Source: Streptomyces melanogenes (GTDB lineage: Bacteria; Actinomycetota; Actinomycetes; Streptomycetales; Streptomycetaceae). From it: a stretch of 64,000 nucleotides of DNA. Shown here in pieces: positions 15,860 through 24,223 of the stretch. A model generated the notes under the pieces. That model had not been told where the DNA came from and did no database searches. It saw nothing but the letters and a program-made list of their open reading frames with translations. The stretch is from NCBI RefSeq assembly GCF_014649795.1, contig NZ_BMTS01000010.1:186001-250000 (forward strand). Direction: 5' to 3'. How positions within the stretch are numbered: the first letter of the stretch is position 1; each line of letters opens with the position of its first letter. The translations under genes were made by a program, and so were the position numbers.

Positions 15860-16669
15860 ATGGCGATCAAGGGTGTGCTGTTCGACTTCTCCGGGACGCT
15901 GTTCCGCGTCGAGTCCACACGGGACTGGCTGCGCGCCGTCCTCGACGAGCGGGGCATCGCGCTCCCAGAGGAACAATTCACCCGGTACGCCGAGGAGTTG
16001 ACCGTGGCGGGAGCGCTGCCCGGCGGCGCGGACCCGGCGCACATCCCGCCGCACCTGGCGGAGCTGTGGGCGACCCGCGACCGCAGCGCCGAGCTCCACC
16101 GGGCCGCGTACACAGGGCTCGCGAAGCGGGTGACACTGCCGGATCCGCAGTTGTACACCGCACTCTACGAACGGCACATGACACCCGCCGCCTGGCACCC
16201 CTATCCCGACGCGCGGGCGGTCCTGACCGGGCTGCGCGAGCGCCACGCGCGCGTGGCGGTGGTGAGCAACATCGGCTGGGACCTGCGCCCGGTCCTGCGC
16301 GCCCACGGCCTGGACGGCCTGGTGGACGCGTACGTCCTGTCGTACGAGCACGGGGTGCAGAAGCCGGACGTACGGCTGTTCCGGGCGGCCTGCGAGGCGA
16401 TCGGGCGGGAGCCGGGCGAGGTGCTGATGGTCGGCGACGACCGCCGGGCGGACGGCGGCGCCGCGGCACTCGGCTGCGCCGTCCACTTCGTGGACCATCT
16501 GCCGGTCGAGGAGCGCCCGGCCGGACTGGGCCCCGTCCTGGATCTCGTCGACCGGGGCCCGGAGCAGGGCAAAGAAGGGCCGCCCCTCCTGGGTGATCCC
16601 CCGCGTCACCCAGAAAGGGCAGCAAATCCGCAGGCCAGAACCCCCGGGAGGGGTTCCCGCATACGGTGA
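15860..16669 (+). CDS. HAD family hydrolase with an altered motif I
   Basis: A 269-aa haloacid-dehalogenase superfamily protein. Motif I reads FDFSGTLF: the nucleophile Asp is present, but the second acidic residue (DxD) is Ser, so a classical phosphatase mechanism is not assured. Motif II is VVSNIGW, the motif III lysine is in HGVQKPDVRLF, and motif IV is MVGDDRRADG. The last 40 residues (after residue 230) are rich in Pro, Gly and Arg and do not look like part of the fold. The substrate is unknown. It lies just upstream of a TetR-family gene. Confidence 0.82.
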   Translation: MAIKGVLFDFSGTLFRVESTRDWLRAVLDERGIALPEEQFTRYAEELTVAGALPGGADPAHIPPHLAELWATRDRSAELHRAAYTGLAKRVTLPDPQLYTALYERHMTPAAWHPYPDARAVLTGLRERHARVAVVSNIGWDLRPVLRAHGLDGLVDAYVLSYEHGVQKPDVRLFRAACEAIGREPGEVLMVGDDRRADGGAAALGCAVHFVDHLPVEERPAGLGPVLDLVDRGPEQGKEGPPLLGDPPRHPERAANPQARTPGRGSRIR

Positions 16670-16675
16670 CCTGAG

Positions 16676-16693
16676 TATATTGGCTCAGAGCCA
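16676..16693 (+). promoter_or_regulatory. -10 box and TGGCTCAGAGCCA palindrome before the TetR gene
   Basis: TATATT (16676-16681) is a -10 candidate, and TGGCTCAGAGCCA (16681-16693, 6-bp arms) begins on its last base. This is the expected layout for autorepression by the TetR-type protein encoded 20 bp downstream. Confidence 0.5.
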
Positions 16694-16713
16694 GTCAACG
16701 CAGGAGTTACAGC

Positions 16714-17331
16714 ATGTCCCCGCGCAGCGCATCGGTCAATGAAGAGTTGCGCCGACGTTCCCGTGAACGGCTGCTCCAGGCGACAGTCGAGCTGGTGGCG
16801 GAGCGCGGCTACGAGGCGACGACCCTCGGCGACATCGCCGACCGGGCCGGTTCGGCGCGCGGCCTGGTCTCGTACTACTTCCCCGGCAAGCGCCAGCTGC
16901 TCCAGTCCGCCGTCCACCGGGTCATGCACCTGACCCTGGAGGCGGGCCTGGAGCAGGAGCCGCGTACCGACGACGGCCGGGAGCGGCTGGCCCGGGCCAT
17001 CGACGCCATACTGGGCCTCACCAAGGTCCACCCCGTGCTGATGCGCGCCCACATGGCCGGGATCCTCCAGGCCGAGGGGTTCGTGCAGTGCCCCGAGCAG
17101 CAGCGCCTCTCCTGGCTGCTCAGGGACACCATGGAGCGGTACGGCTCGACGGACGTGGACGCCGACTACCCGATGCTGCGGGCGCTCCTGATGGGCGCGG
17201 TCTTCGCGGCGCTGCTGCCCGGCGCGCCCATGGAGGTGCCCCGGCTGCGGGCCGAGCTGTTCCAGCGGTTCGGGCTCGACTGGGAGCTCGGCAACCCGCC
17301 GCCGCAGGGGAAACCCCTCGCCGTCCCCTGA
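16714..17331 (+). CDS. TetR/AcrR family transcriptional regulator
   Basis: A 205-aa one-component regulator. The N-terminal HTH reads RERLLQATVELVAERGYEATTLGDIADRAGSARGLVSYYFPGKRQLL, a textbook TetR domain ending in YYFPGK. The C-terminal ligand domain is unassigned and its inducer unknown. The ATG at 16714 follows CAGGAG. A palindrome over the promoter suggests autoregulation. It lies 69 bp before the ferredoxin-reductase-like gene on the same strand, so that gene may be a target. Confidence 0.92.
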   Translation: MSPRSASVNEELRRRSRERLLQATVELVAERGYEATTLGDIADRAGSARGLVSYYFPGKRQLLQSAVHRVMHLTLEAGLEQEPRTDDGRERLARAIDAILGLTKVHPVLMRAHMAGILQAEGFVQCPEQQRLSWLLRDTMERYGSTDVDADYPMLRALLMGAVFAALLPGAPMEVPRLRAELFQRFGLDWELGNPPPQGKPLAVP

Positions 17332-17400
17332 CGCCGCGCGCACCCCGGTGCGATGCTGGAGTCCCTGGTGGGATCCTCCTGCGGGAAGGGAGCACCCTTC

Positions 17401-18768
17401 GTGCTGCGCATCGCTGTCGTAGGTTCCGGGCCGAGCGGGGTCTACACCGCCCAGTCCCTGGTCGCCCAGAGCGAGGTGCCGGGGCTGCGGATCGACGTCC
17501 TGGACCGGCTGCCCTGCCCGTACGGCCTGGTGCGCTACGGGGTGGCGCCCGACCACGAGAAGATCAAGTCGCTCCAGAACAACCTGCGCACCGTCCTGGA
17601 GGACGAGCGGATCAACTTCCTCGGCCACGTCGAGATCGGGCCCGGGGGCGTGTCTCCGGAGCGGCTGCTGCGGCTCTACCACGCGGTGGTGTACTGCGTG
17701 GGCGCGTCCGCCGACCGCCGGCTCGGCATTCCCGGCGAGGACCTGCCGGGCAGCTGCTCGGCCACCGACTTCGTCTCCTGGTACAGCGCCCACCCCGACG
17801 CGGGAGCGGGCGGCTTCTCCCTCGAATGGCTCACCGCCCGCTCGGCCGTCGTCATCGGCGCGGGCAACGTGGCGGTCGACGTGGCCCGCATCCTGTCGCG
17901 CGGCGCCGACGAGCTGCGCCCCACCGACGTGCCGCACGCGGCGCTCGGGGCGCTTGCGGCGAGCCGGGTGCGCGAGGTGCACATGGTGGCCCGGCGCGGG
18001 CCCTCGCAGGCGAAGTTCACCACCAAGGAGCTGCGCGAGCTGGGCTCGCTGCCGGGCGCCGAGGCCGTGGTGGACGCCGCCGAACTGGCCCTGGACCCGG
18101 CCTGTTCGGACCCCTCCGGGCTGCCGGCGGCCGTGCGCCGCAACGTCGAGGTGCTGCGCGGCTGGGCGGCGCCGGACCGCGAGCCGCGCGCATTGGAGCG
18201 CACGCTGCGGCTGCGGTTCTTCCTGCGTCCGGTGGAGATCCTGGAGCGCGACGGCCGGGTGGGCGGCGTCCGGTTCGAGCACACCGCCCCGGACGGGTCC
18301 GGCGGCGTGCGCGGCACCGGCACGTACGAGGAGATCGAGGCGCAGCTGGTGCTGCGGGCGGTCGGCTATCTGGGCGTGCCGCTCCCGGGCCTGCCGTTCG
18401 ACCCGGCGACGGGGACGGTCCCGCACGCGGCCGGACGCGTCCTGCGCGACGGCGTGCCGTCGCCCGGCGAGTACGTGGCGGGGTGGATCAAGCGCGGCCC
18501 GACGGGCGTCATCGGCACCAACCGCCCGTGCGCCAAGGAGACGGTGACCTCACTCCTCCAGGACGCGGACGCCCTCGCACGGCGGCCCGTGGAGGGCGAA
18601 CCGGTGGACGCCATGCGGGAGTCGGGGCTGCGGCCCGTCCGGTGGCGGGGCTGGCTGGACATCGAGGCGGCGGAGGCGGAGCTGGGGCGCTCGCTGGGCC
18701 GGGGCCCGGTGAAGATCGCCGACTGGGACGGGCTGCTGACGGCCGCGCTGGGTGCGCGCGAGGACTGA
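17401..18768 (+). CDS. FAD-dependent ferredoxin-NADP+ reductase (FprA-like)
   Basis: A 455-aa glutathione-reductase-fold oxidoreductase like mycobacterial FprA and adrenodoxin reductase, moving electrons between NADPH and ferredoxin. The FAD loop is VVGSGPSGVYTAQSL at the N-terminus, with PCPYGLVRYGVAPDHEKIKS just after, diagnostic for this family. The NADPH loop is VIGAGNVAVDVARIL, followed by VARRGPSQAKFTTKELREL. The C-terminal GWIKRGPTGVIGTNRPCAKETV completes the FAD site. The GTG at 17401 has GGGAAGGGAG eight nt upstream. Likely partners are ferredoxins of P450 systems, but none is encoded nearby. Confidence 0.92.
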   Translation: MLRIAVVGSGPSGVYTAQSLVAQSEVPGLRIDVLDRLPCPYGLVRYGVAPDHEKIKSLQNNLRTVLEDERINFLGHVEIGPGGVSPERLLRLYHAVVYCVGASADRRLGIPGEDLPGSCSATDFVSWYSAHPDAGAGGFSLEWLTARSAVVIGAGNVAVDVARILSRGADELRPTDVPHAALGALAASRVREVHMVARRGPSQAKFTTKELRELGSLPGAEAVVDAAELALDPACSDPSGLPAAVRRNVEVLRGWAAPDREPRALERTLRLRFFLRPVEILERDGRVGGVRFEHTAPDGSGGVRGTGTYEEIEAQLVLRAVGYLGVPLPGLPFDPATGTVPHAAGRVLRDGVPSPGEYVAGWIKRGPTGVIGTNRPCAKETVTSLLQDADALARRPVEGEPVDAMRESGLRPVRWRGWLDIEAAEAELGRSLGRGPVKIADWDGLLTAALGARED

Positions 18769-18775
18769 GCGCGAC

Positions 18776-19123
18776 TCAGCCGCCGACCCGCGCCCCTTGC
18801 AGGGCCGCCGCCTCCAGGATCCGGTCCAGCAGCCCCGGGAAGAGCTCCTCCAGGTCCGTGCGGCGCAGGCCGTTCATCTTGGCGGTGCCCCGGTAGGTCT
18901 GCTGGATGACGCCGGCCTCGCGCAGTACGCGGAAGTGGTGCGTGGTCGTGGACTTGGTGACCGGCAGATCGAAGTACGAGCAGGAGAGCTCGCCCTCGGT
19001 GCCCGCCAGATCGCGCACCACCCGCAGCCGGATCGGGTCGGAGAGCGCGTGCAGCACCGACTCCAGGCGGATCTCGTCGCGCGCCGGGTGGTCGAGTTCG
19101 CGCTTGCTCGTTGCTGTGGACAC
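18776..19123 (-). CDS. ArsR/SmtB-type winged-helix regulator
   Basis: A 115-aa single-domain HTH regulator with the ArsR fold: LHALSDPIRLRVVRDLAGTEGELSC, then PVTKSTTTHHFRVLREAGVIQQTYRGTAKMNGLRR. It lacks the usual metal-binding ELCVCDL motif; a lone Cys lies in ELSCSYF. Members of this subtype often sit divergent from OYE or flavin reductase genes, as here. The GTG at 19123 lies 7 nt after a -10 box TACAAT (19130-19135), so translation may be leaderless. A 9-bp inverted repeat covers both divergent promoters. Confidence 0.9.
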   Translation of the reverse strand: MSTATSKRELDHPARDEIRLESVLHALSDPIRLRVVRDLAGTEGELSCSYFDLPVTKSTTTHHFRVLREAGVIQQTYRGTAKMNGLRRTDLEELFPGLLDRILEAAALQGARVGG

Positions 19124-19129
19124 CCCCTC

Positions 19130-19186
19130 ATTGTACGAGAGTCATCGTAGTTTGACATCTCCCGTACTACGATGCGTATCGTACGA
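19130..19186. promoter_or_regulatory. Divergent promoters with an ArsR-type inverted repeat
   Basis: CATCGTAGT (19143-19151) and ACTACGATG (19166-19174) form a 9-bp inverted repeat with a 14-bp spacer. A forward -35 TTGACA (19152-19157) lies inside it, and a reverse -10 TACAAT (19130-19135) lies beside it. A further TCGTACGA palindrome sits at 19179-19186. The arrangement fits a repressor shutting both the regulator and the OYE gene. Confidence 0.55.
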
Positions 19187-19240
19187 AGCGGATCCGGCGC
19201 CGCCCCGTGGCGCCGCGGCCGTCCTGAAACGGAGTCTGCC

Positions 19241-20332
19241 GTGTCTGCTGCGAGTGCCCTGTTCGAGCCCTGGACCCTGCGGTCGCTGACCATTCCGAAC
19301 CGGATCTGGATGGCGCCGATGTGCCAGTACAGCGCGGAGGCGTTCGGGCCGAACGCGGGCGTGGCGCACGACTGGCACTTCGCCCACTACGCGGCCCGCG
19401 CGGCCGGCGGCACGGGTCTGATCCTCGTCGAGGCGACCGCGGTGGCCCCCGAGGGCCGGATCTCCCCGGCCGACCTCGGCATCTGGAACGACACCCAGGT
19501 CGAGGCGTTCCGCCGGATCGTCCGCTTCCTGGAGGAGCGGGGCACGGTGCCCGGCATCCAGATAGCCCACGCCGGACGGAAGGCCTCGACCGACCGCCCC
19601 TGGCGCGGCGGCGCGCCGATCGCCCCGGACGCGGAAGAGGGCTGGCAGCCGGTCGGGCCGAGCCCGCTGCCGTTCAGCGAGCGGCACACCGTACCGACCG
19701 AGCTGACGGTCGAGCAGATCAAGGAGATCGTCGGGCAGTTCGCCGACGCGGCGCGGCGCGCGCGGGACGCCGGGTTCAAGGTCGTGGAGCTCCACGGCGC
19801 CCACGGCTATCTGATCGGCGAGTTCCTCTCCCCGCACTCCAACAAGCGCACCGACGCCTACGGCGGCTCGTTCGAGAACCGCACGCGGTTCGCGCTCGAA
19901 GTCACCGACGCCGTACGGGCGGTGTGGCCCGAGGAGCTGCCGCTGTTCTTCCGGATCTCGGCCACCGACTGGCTGGACGAGGGCGGCTGGACGGTCGACG
20001 ACACCGTGCGCTTCGCCGGGCTGCTCAAGGAGCACGGCGTGGACGTCCTCGACGCGTCGAGCGGCGGCAACGCCTCGGGGATCCGCATTCCGACGGGCCC
20101 CGGCTACCAGGTTCCCTTCGCGGCCCGGGTCAAGAAGGAGAGCCCGCTGCCCGTCGCCGCCGTCGGTCTGATCACCGACCCCGCGCAGGCCGAGAAGATC
20201 CTGGCCAACGGCGAGGCGGACGCGGTCCTGCTCGGCCGGGAGCTGCTGCGCAACCCGTCCTGGGCCCTTCAGGCGGCCCGTGAGCTGGGCGGCGAGGTGC
20301 GGGTGCCGGACCCGTACGGCTGGGCGATCTGA
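19241..20332 (+). CDS. NADH:flavin oxidoreductase, old yellow enzyme family (YqjM-like)
   Basis: A 363-aa FMN-dependent ene-reductase that reduces activated C=C bonds using NAD(P)H. The N-terminal APMCQYSAEAFG carries the Cys that marks the YqjM/thermophilic-like OYE class. Substrate-binding His pairs appear in IQIAHAGRK and ELHGAHGYLIGEFLSPHSNKRTDAYGGS, and the FMN-phosphate site is in VGLITDPAQAEKIL and ADAVLLGRELLRNPSW. The GTG at 19241 has GGAG six nt upstream. It diverges from the ArsR-type gene, which probably represses it in response to an electrophile or redox signal; the trigger is inferred. Confidence 0.92.
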   Translation: MSAASALFEPWTLRSLTIPNRIWMAPMCQYSAEAFGPNAGVAHDWHFAHYAARAAGGTGLILVEATAVAPEGRISPADLGIWNDTQVEAFRRIVRFLEERGTVPGIQIAHAGRKASTDRPWRGGAPIAPDAEEGWQPVGPSPLPFSERHTVPTELTVEQIKEIVGQFADAARRARDAGFKVVELHGAHGYLIGEFLSPHSNKRTDAYGGSFENRTRFALEVTDAVRAVWPEELPLFFRISATDWLDEGGWTVDDTVRFAGLLKEHGVDVLDASSGGNASGIRIPTGPGYQVPFAARVKKESPLPVAAVGLITDPAQAEKILANGEADAVLLGRELLRNPSWALQAARELGGEVRVPDPYGWAI

Positions 20333-20350
20333 GCCCGGCTCCGGCCGCTC

Positions 20351-22246
20351 TCAGCCGATCTCGAAGGGCCCGCTCACCCCGGTGAACGGGCCCTTCGCCG
20401 TGTCGCCGTGGTACGCGAGGCGGTAGCGGCCGGGCGCGGTGCCGGGCGGCACGTTCCAGACGACGGTCGCGACCGAGGTCGAGCCGCCCGAGCGGGCCCA
20501 GCGGAACAGCGTCGACCAGTCGCCGTCGCCCGCGATCCGCGTCCAGCCGTCGCCCGTCCACCTCCCCACGGACAGATAACTCCCGCCCCTGCGCAGGTCG
20601 TTGCCGGGGTGCGCGGCCACGAAGGAGGCGGTGGCGCGGCGGCCGATCAGGGCGAACGAGAGCAGGTCGCCGAACGCGCGCCCAGGGTGCGGCGCGTCCC
20701 CGCCCCGGTGGCGGTGTCTGCGGCGTACGGGGACGGCGGGCTCGGGGACGCCCCGCTCGACCGGGACGCCGTCGCGCAGGGCCGTGGCGAGGTGGGCCAC
20801 GGTCTGACAGAGCGCGGGCAGCTCCCAGCGCCCGAACAGCGTGCTGCCGCCCTCGTACTCCTGGGCGTCGTACTCCTCGGGCGTCGTCACGTAGTGGACG
20901 TAGCCGTTGCTGTACCCGGCGACCAGGACGTCCTTCAGGTCCGCTCCGAGGACGGCCGCGGCGGTGCGGCGCAGCCGCAGCCCGGCGACGATCGTCACCT
21001 CGCCGGGTATGCCGATCAGATACAGCGGCCCGATGCGCAGCAGCTGTACGGGCGCGCGCTCCTGGACCACGGGCAGGACGCGGTTGACGGGCCCGGCGGG
21101 CAGCACGAGCGCCTTCGGGTACTGGGCGTCGCGCAGCCGGGGCGCCAGCGGGTAGACGAGCCGCCGCGAGAGCGCGTCCCACAGCGGGTTGGCGCCGGGC
21201 CTGAAGCCCTTGAAGCCGGGGCCGTCGACCCACGCGCCGGCGAAGGCCGCCGCGCCGCCCACGGGGGGCGAGGTCCGGTGCGTACGGCCGTCCCCGGTGT
21301 GCTCGGGGCCCACCTCGACGGCGGACAGGTGCACGTACGTAGTACGTGAGTCGACGGCGCCGGACACCTCCTCACCGCGCAGCGCCGCCGCGGCCTCGTA
21401 CTGGCGGGTGCCGATGATCCTGGTGTTCTCGAACTGGTCTGCGGTCGGGCCGGTGCCGGGCGCCAGGCCCAGGTTGGGCGACATGTCACCGGCGTTGGTC
21501 TGGGCGAACGCGGTCACCAGGTCCGGGGCGGTGGGGGCGAGGTGGTCGACGCCCGCGAGGCGCTCCCAGTGGTGGGCGGCGTAGCCCTTGTTGTCGGCGC
21601 TGATCAGCCGGTTGCGGTTGGTCATGCTGGTGTTGTGGGTGGCGAACCAGTTGACCGCGCCCACCAGTTCGCCGTCCCGCTCCAGGGCGAGCAGCGTGGT
21701 CTGCGGGTCGACGGCCCGCGGGAAGTGCGCCCGGTCGGCGGCGGGGTTGCGGTCGAAGGCCCGTCGGGAGCGGTTGACGCTGGCGTCGGTCAGCTCGCCG
21801 TGCGCGAGCCGCAGGACGGTCGGGGCGAGGTCCGCGATGGCCGCCAGGGCCGCTTCGGTGATGCCGTCGGTGATCGCCCGGAAGGTCCGCTCGCGGAATC
21901 CGCCGGTGTTGCTGTTGTACAGCGCGTGGTGGAAGTAGCCGCCGGGGCCGCAGTGGGTGTGGGTCGCGGTGAGCATGACGTTGGACGCGTCGTACCCCTC
22001 GGGCAGTCTGCGCAGCACCTCGCGGACGACGCTGTCGGCCATCAGCGGCAGCTCGCACACCACCAGGAGCACCCGGGCGCGCCCCGCCGGGTCGGCGAAG
22101 GCGAAGGCGCGGGCGCGCTGCCGGGTGTGGATGCCCGCCGTGTGCTGGTCGGCCTTGCCGTAGCCGAGCATGCCGCACTCGGCGGCCTCCCCGGTGATGT
22201 CGGCCGTGCCCCGCCCGGCCAGGAACCCGGTGGCGCCCTCGGTCAT
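20351..22246 (-). CDS. Neutral/alkaline non-lysosomal ceramidase family protein
   Basis: A 631-aa zinc amidase that splits ceramides into sphingosine and fatty acid. Early blocks are GRGTADITGEAAECGMLGYGK and the zinc-site THTHCGPGGYFHHALYN. The catalytic region is FATHNTSMTNRNRLISADNKGYA, followed by FAQTNAGDMSPNLG and later IPGEVTIVAGLRLR and AGYSNGYVHYVTTPEEYDAQEYEGGSTLFG. The C-terminal immunoglobulin-like domain is present. The start at 22246 (MTEGATGFLAG) has GGAG five nt upstream. I see no signal peptide, whereas bacterial neutral ceramidases are usually secreted; it may be cytosolic or use another route. It diverges from the BNR-repeat gene. Confidence 0.88.
   Translation of the reverse strand: MTEGATGFLAGRGTADITGEAAECGMLGYGKADQHTAGIHTRQRARAFAFADPAGRARVLLVVCELPLMADSVVREVLRRLPEGYDASNVMLTATHTHCGPGGYFHHALYNSNTGGFRERTFRAITDGITEAALAAIADLAPTVLRLAHGELTDASVNRSRRAFDRNPAADRAHFPRAVDPQTTLLALERDGELVGAVNWFATHNTSMTNRNRLISADNKGYAAHHWERLAGVDHLAPTAPDLVTAFAQTNAGDMSPNLGLAPGTGPTADQFENTRIIGTRQYEAAAALRGEEVSGAVDSRTTYVHLSAVEVGPEHTGDGRTHRTSPPVGGAAAFAGAWVDGPGFKGFRPGANPLWDALSRRLVYPLAPRLRDAQYPKALVLPAGPVNRVLPVVQERAPVQLLRIGPLYLIGIPGEVTIVAGLRLRRTAAAVLGADLKDVLVAGYSNGYVHYVTTPEEYDAQEYEGGSTLFGRWELPALCQTVAHLATALRDGVPVERGVPEPAVPVRRRHRHRGGDAPHPGRAFGDLLSFALIGRRATASFVAAHPGNDLRRGGSYLSVGRWTGDGWTRIAGDGDWSTLFRWARSGGSTSVATVVWNVPPGTAPGRYRLAYHGDTAKGPFTGVSGPFEIG
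20362..20397 (+). terminator. Terminator hairpin after the OYE gene, inside the ceramidase 3' end
   Basis: Arms CGAAGGGCCCG / CGGGCCCTTCG (11 bp) enclose a 14-nt loop. The hairpin lies 30 bp past the OYE stop and within the last codons of the converging ceramidase gene, so it serves both while encoding protein. Confidence 0.6.
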
Positions 22247-22446
22247 GGTCGCTCCGCTCTCGTACGGGTGAATGCGGCCCGGGCGGCCCGGCGGGGCCAC
22301 CGGGTGGCGCGGCGGACCTCCCGGACGGCGTCGCGCGGCCCGTCCACGCGCTCCGACCTGCGCGGACGCCGTCTGCGGGGGCCGCTGTCAGTGGTCGGGT
22401 GCAGACTGGCCACTATCCGGGACAACGGCGTTTTGGAGGGGTCGGG

Positions 22447-23535
22447 ATGACCGACGTACTGCTCACCGTGGGGACGCGCAAGGGACTGTTCATCGGCCGC
22501 AGGCACGGCGGCGACTGGCGGTTCGACGGCCCGCACTTCAATGCCCAGGCGGTCTACTCGATCGCGATCGACACCCGGCGCGCGGTCCCCCGACTGCTGG
22601 TCGGCGGGGACAGCGCGCACTGGGGACCCTCCGTCTTCCGCTCCGACGACCTGGGCGAAACCTGGGTGGAGCCGCCCCAACCGGCGGTGAAGTTCCCGGA
22701 GTTCACCGGGAGGTCGCTGGAGCGAGTATGGCAGCTGCACCCGGCGGGCCCGGAGGCGCCCGACGTGGTCTACGCGGGGACGGAACCGGCCGCGCTCTTC
22801 CGCTCCGAGGACGGCGGCGAGAGCTTCGCCCTGGTGCGCCCGCTGTGGGAGCACCCGACGCGCTCGCAGTGGGTTCCCGGAGGCGGCGGCGAGGGTCTGC
22901 ACACCATCGTCACCGACCCCCGCGACGCCCGGGCGGTGACCGTGGCGGTGTCCACGGCCGGGGTCTTCCGCACCCGGGACGGCGGCGAGAGCTGGGCGCC
23001 CGCCAGCAAGGGCGTGTCGGCGGTGTTCCTGCCCGACCAGCACCCCGAGTTCGGCCAGTGCGTGCACAAGATCGCGCAGGACGCGGCCGACCCCGACCGG
23101 CTGTTCCTGCAGAACCACTGGGGCGTCTACCGCAGCGACGACGGCGGCGAGCGGTGGCAGGACATCGGCGACGGCCTGCCGTCCACCTTCGGCTTCGCCG
23201 CCGCGACCCACCCCCGCCGCCCGGACACCGCCTACGTCTTCCCGATCACGGCCGACTCGGACCGGGTCCCGGCCGAGAACAAGTGCCGGGTCTTCCGCAC
23301 CGAGGACGGCGGCCGCACCTGGGACCCGCTGTCGGCCGGACTGCCCGCGGAGGCGCACTACGGCACGGTGCTGCGCGACGCCCTGTGCACCGACGACGCC
23401 GACCCGGCGGGCGTGTACTTCGGAAACCGCAACGGCGAGGTGTACGCGAGCGCGGACGACGGCGACACCTGGCGCCTGCTCGCCTCGCACCTGCCCGACG
23501 TCCTGTGCGTACGGGCGGCGGTGATCCGCCAGTAG
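22447..23535 (+). CDS. Sialidase-like BNR-repeat beta-propeller protein
   Basis: A 362-aa beta-propeller with repeated Asp-box motifs: SEDGGESF, TRDGGESW, SDDGGERW, TEDGGRTW and a final ADDGDTW. This is the fold of sialidases and plant HCF136-type proteins. The catalytic Arg triad and Tyr-Glu of true sialidases are not evident, so an enzymatic role is doubtful and a binding or assembly role is possible. No signal peptide is seen. The ATG at 22447 follows GGAGGGG. The uracil-DNA glycosylase gene begins 1 bp after its stop, so the two are probably co-transcribed, an odd functional pairing. Confidence 0.82.
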   Translation: MTDVLLTVGTRKGLFIGRRHGGDWRFDGPHFNAQAVYSIAIDTRRAVPRLLVGGDSAHWGPSVFRSDDLGETWVEPPQPAVKFPEFTGRSLERVWQLHPAGPEAPDVVYAGTEPAALFRSEDGGESFALVRPLWEHPTRSQWVPGGGGEGLHTIVTDPRDARAVTVAVSTAGVFRTRDGGESWAPASKGVSAVFLPDQHPEFGQCVHKIAQDAADPDRLFLQNHWGVYRSDDGGERWQDIGDGLPSTFGFAAATHPRRPDTAYVFPITADSDRVPAENKCRVFRTEDGGRTWDPLSAGLPAEAHYGTVLRDALCTDDADPAGVYFGNRNGEVYASADDGDTWRLLASHLPDVLCVRAAVIRQ

Positions 23536-23536
23536 A

Positions 23537-24223
23537 GTGACGGCCGTGGCAGCACGACCGTTGAAAGAGATCGTCGAGCCCGGGTGGGCGGACGCTCTGG
23601 AGCCAGTGGCCGGACGGATCGCCTCGATGGGCGACTTCCTCCGTCAGGAGATCGCGCAGGGGCGCACCTACCTCCCGGCCGGACAGCATGTGCTGCGGGC
23701 CTTCCAGCAGCCGTTCCAGGACGTCCGGGTCCTGATCGTGGGCCAGGACCCGTATCCGACGCCGGGGCACGCCGTGGGGCTCTCCTTCTCGGTCGCCCCC
23801 GAGGTGCGTCCGCTGCCGGGCAGCCTGGAGAACATCTTCCGCGAGATGCACACCGACCTGGGGCTGCCCAGGCCCTCCAACGGGGACCTGACGCCCTGGA
23901 CGCGGCAGGGCGTCCTGCTCCTGAACAGGGCGCTGACCACCGCGCCCCGCAAGCCCGCCGCGCACCGCGGCAAGGGCTGGGAGGAGGTCACCGAGCAGGC
24001 CATCCGCGCGCTGACCGCGCGCGGGACCCCGCTGGTCTCGGTGCTGTGGGGGCGCGACGCCCGCAATCTGCGCCCGCTGCTCGGCGAGCTCCCGGCGATC
24101 GAGTCCGCGCACCCCTCGCCGATGTCGGCGGACCGGGGCTTCTTCGGGTCGCGGCCGTTCAGCCGCGCCAACGACCTCCTGGTCCGGCAGGGCGCGCAGC
24201 CGGTCGACTGGCGCCTGCCGTGA
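23537..24223 (+). CDS. ung: Uracil-DNA glycosylase, family 1
   Basis: A 228-aa base-excision repair enzyme removing uracil from DNA. The catalytic water-activating loop GQDPYPTPGHAVGLSFS and the DNA-intercalation loop HPSPMSADRGFFGSRPFS are intact, with LLLNRALT between them. Two GTG starts are possible, at 23537 and 23546; the first is given, and homologues begin in this range. It follows the BNR-repeat gene by 1 bp and overlaps the BadF-type kinase gene by 4 bp (GTGA). It is normally chromosomal and housekeeping; Streptomyces often carries two copies. Confidence 0.95.
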   Translation: MTAVAARPLKEIVEPGWADALEPVAGRIASMGDFLRQEIAQGRTYLPAGQHVLRAFQQPFQDVRVLIVGQDPYPTPGHAVGLSFSVAPEVRPLPGSLENIFREMHTDLGLPRPSNGDLTPWTRQGVLLLNRALTTAPRKPAAHRGKGWEEVTEQAIRALTARGTPLVSVLWGRDARNLRPLLGELPAIESAHPSPMSADRGFFGSRPFSRANDLLVRQGAQPVDWRLP

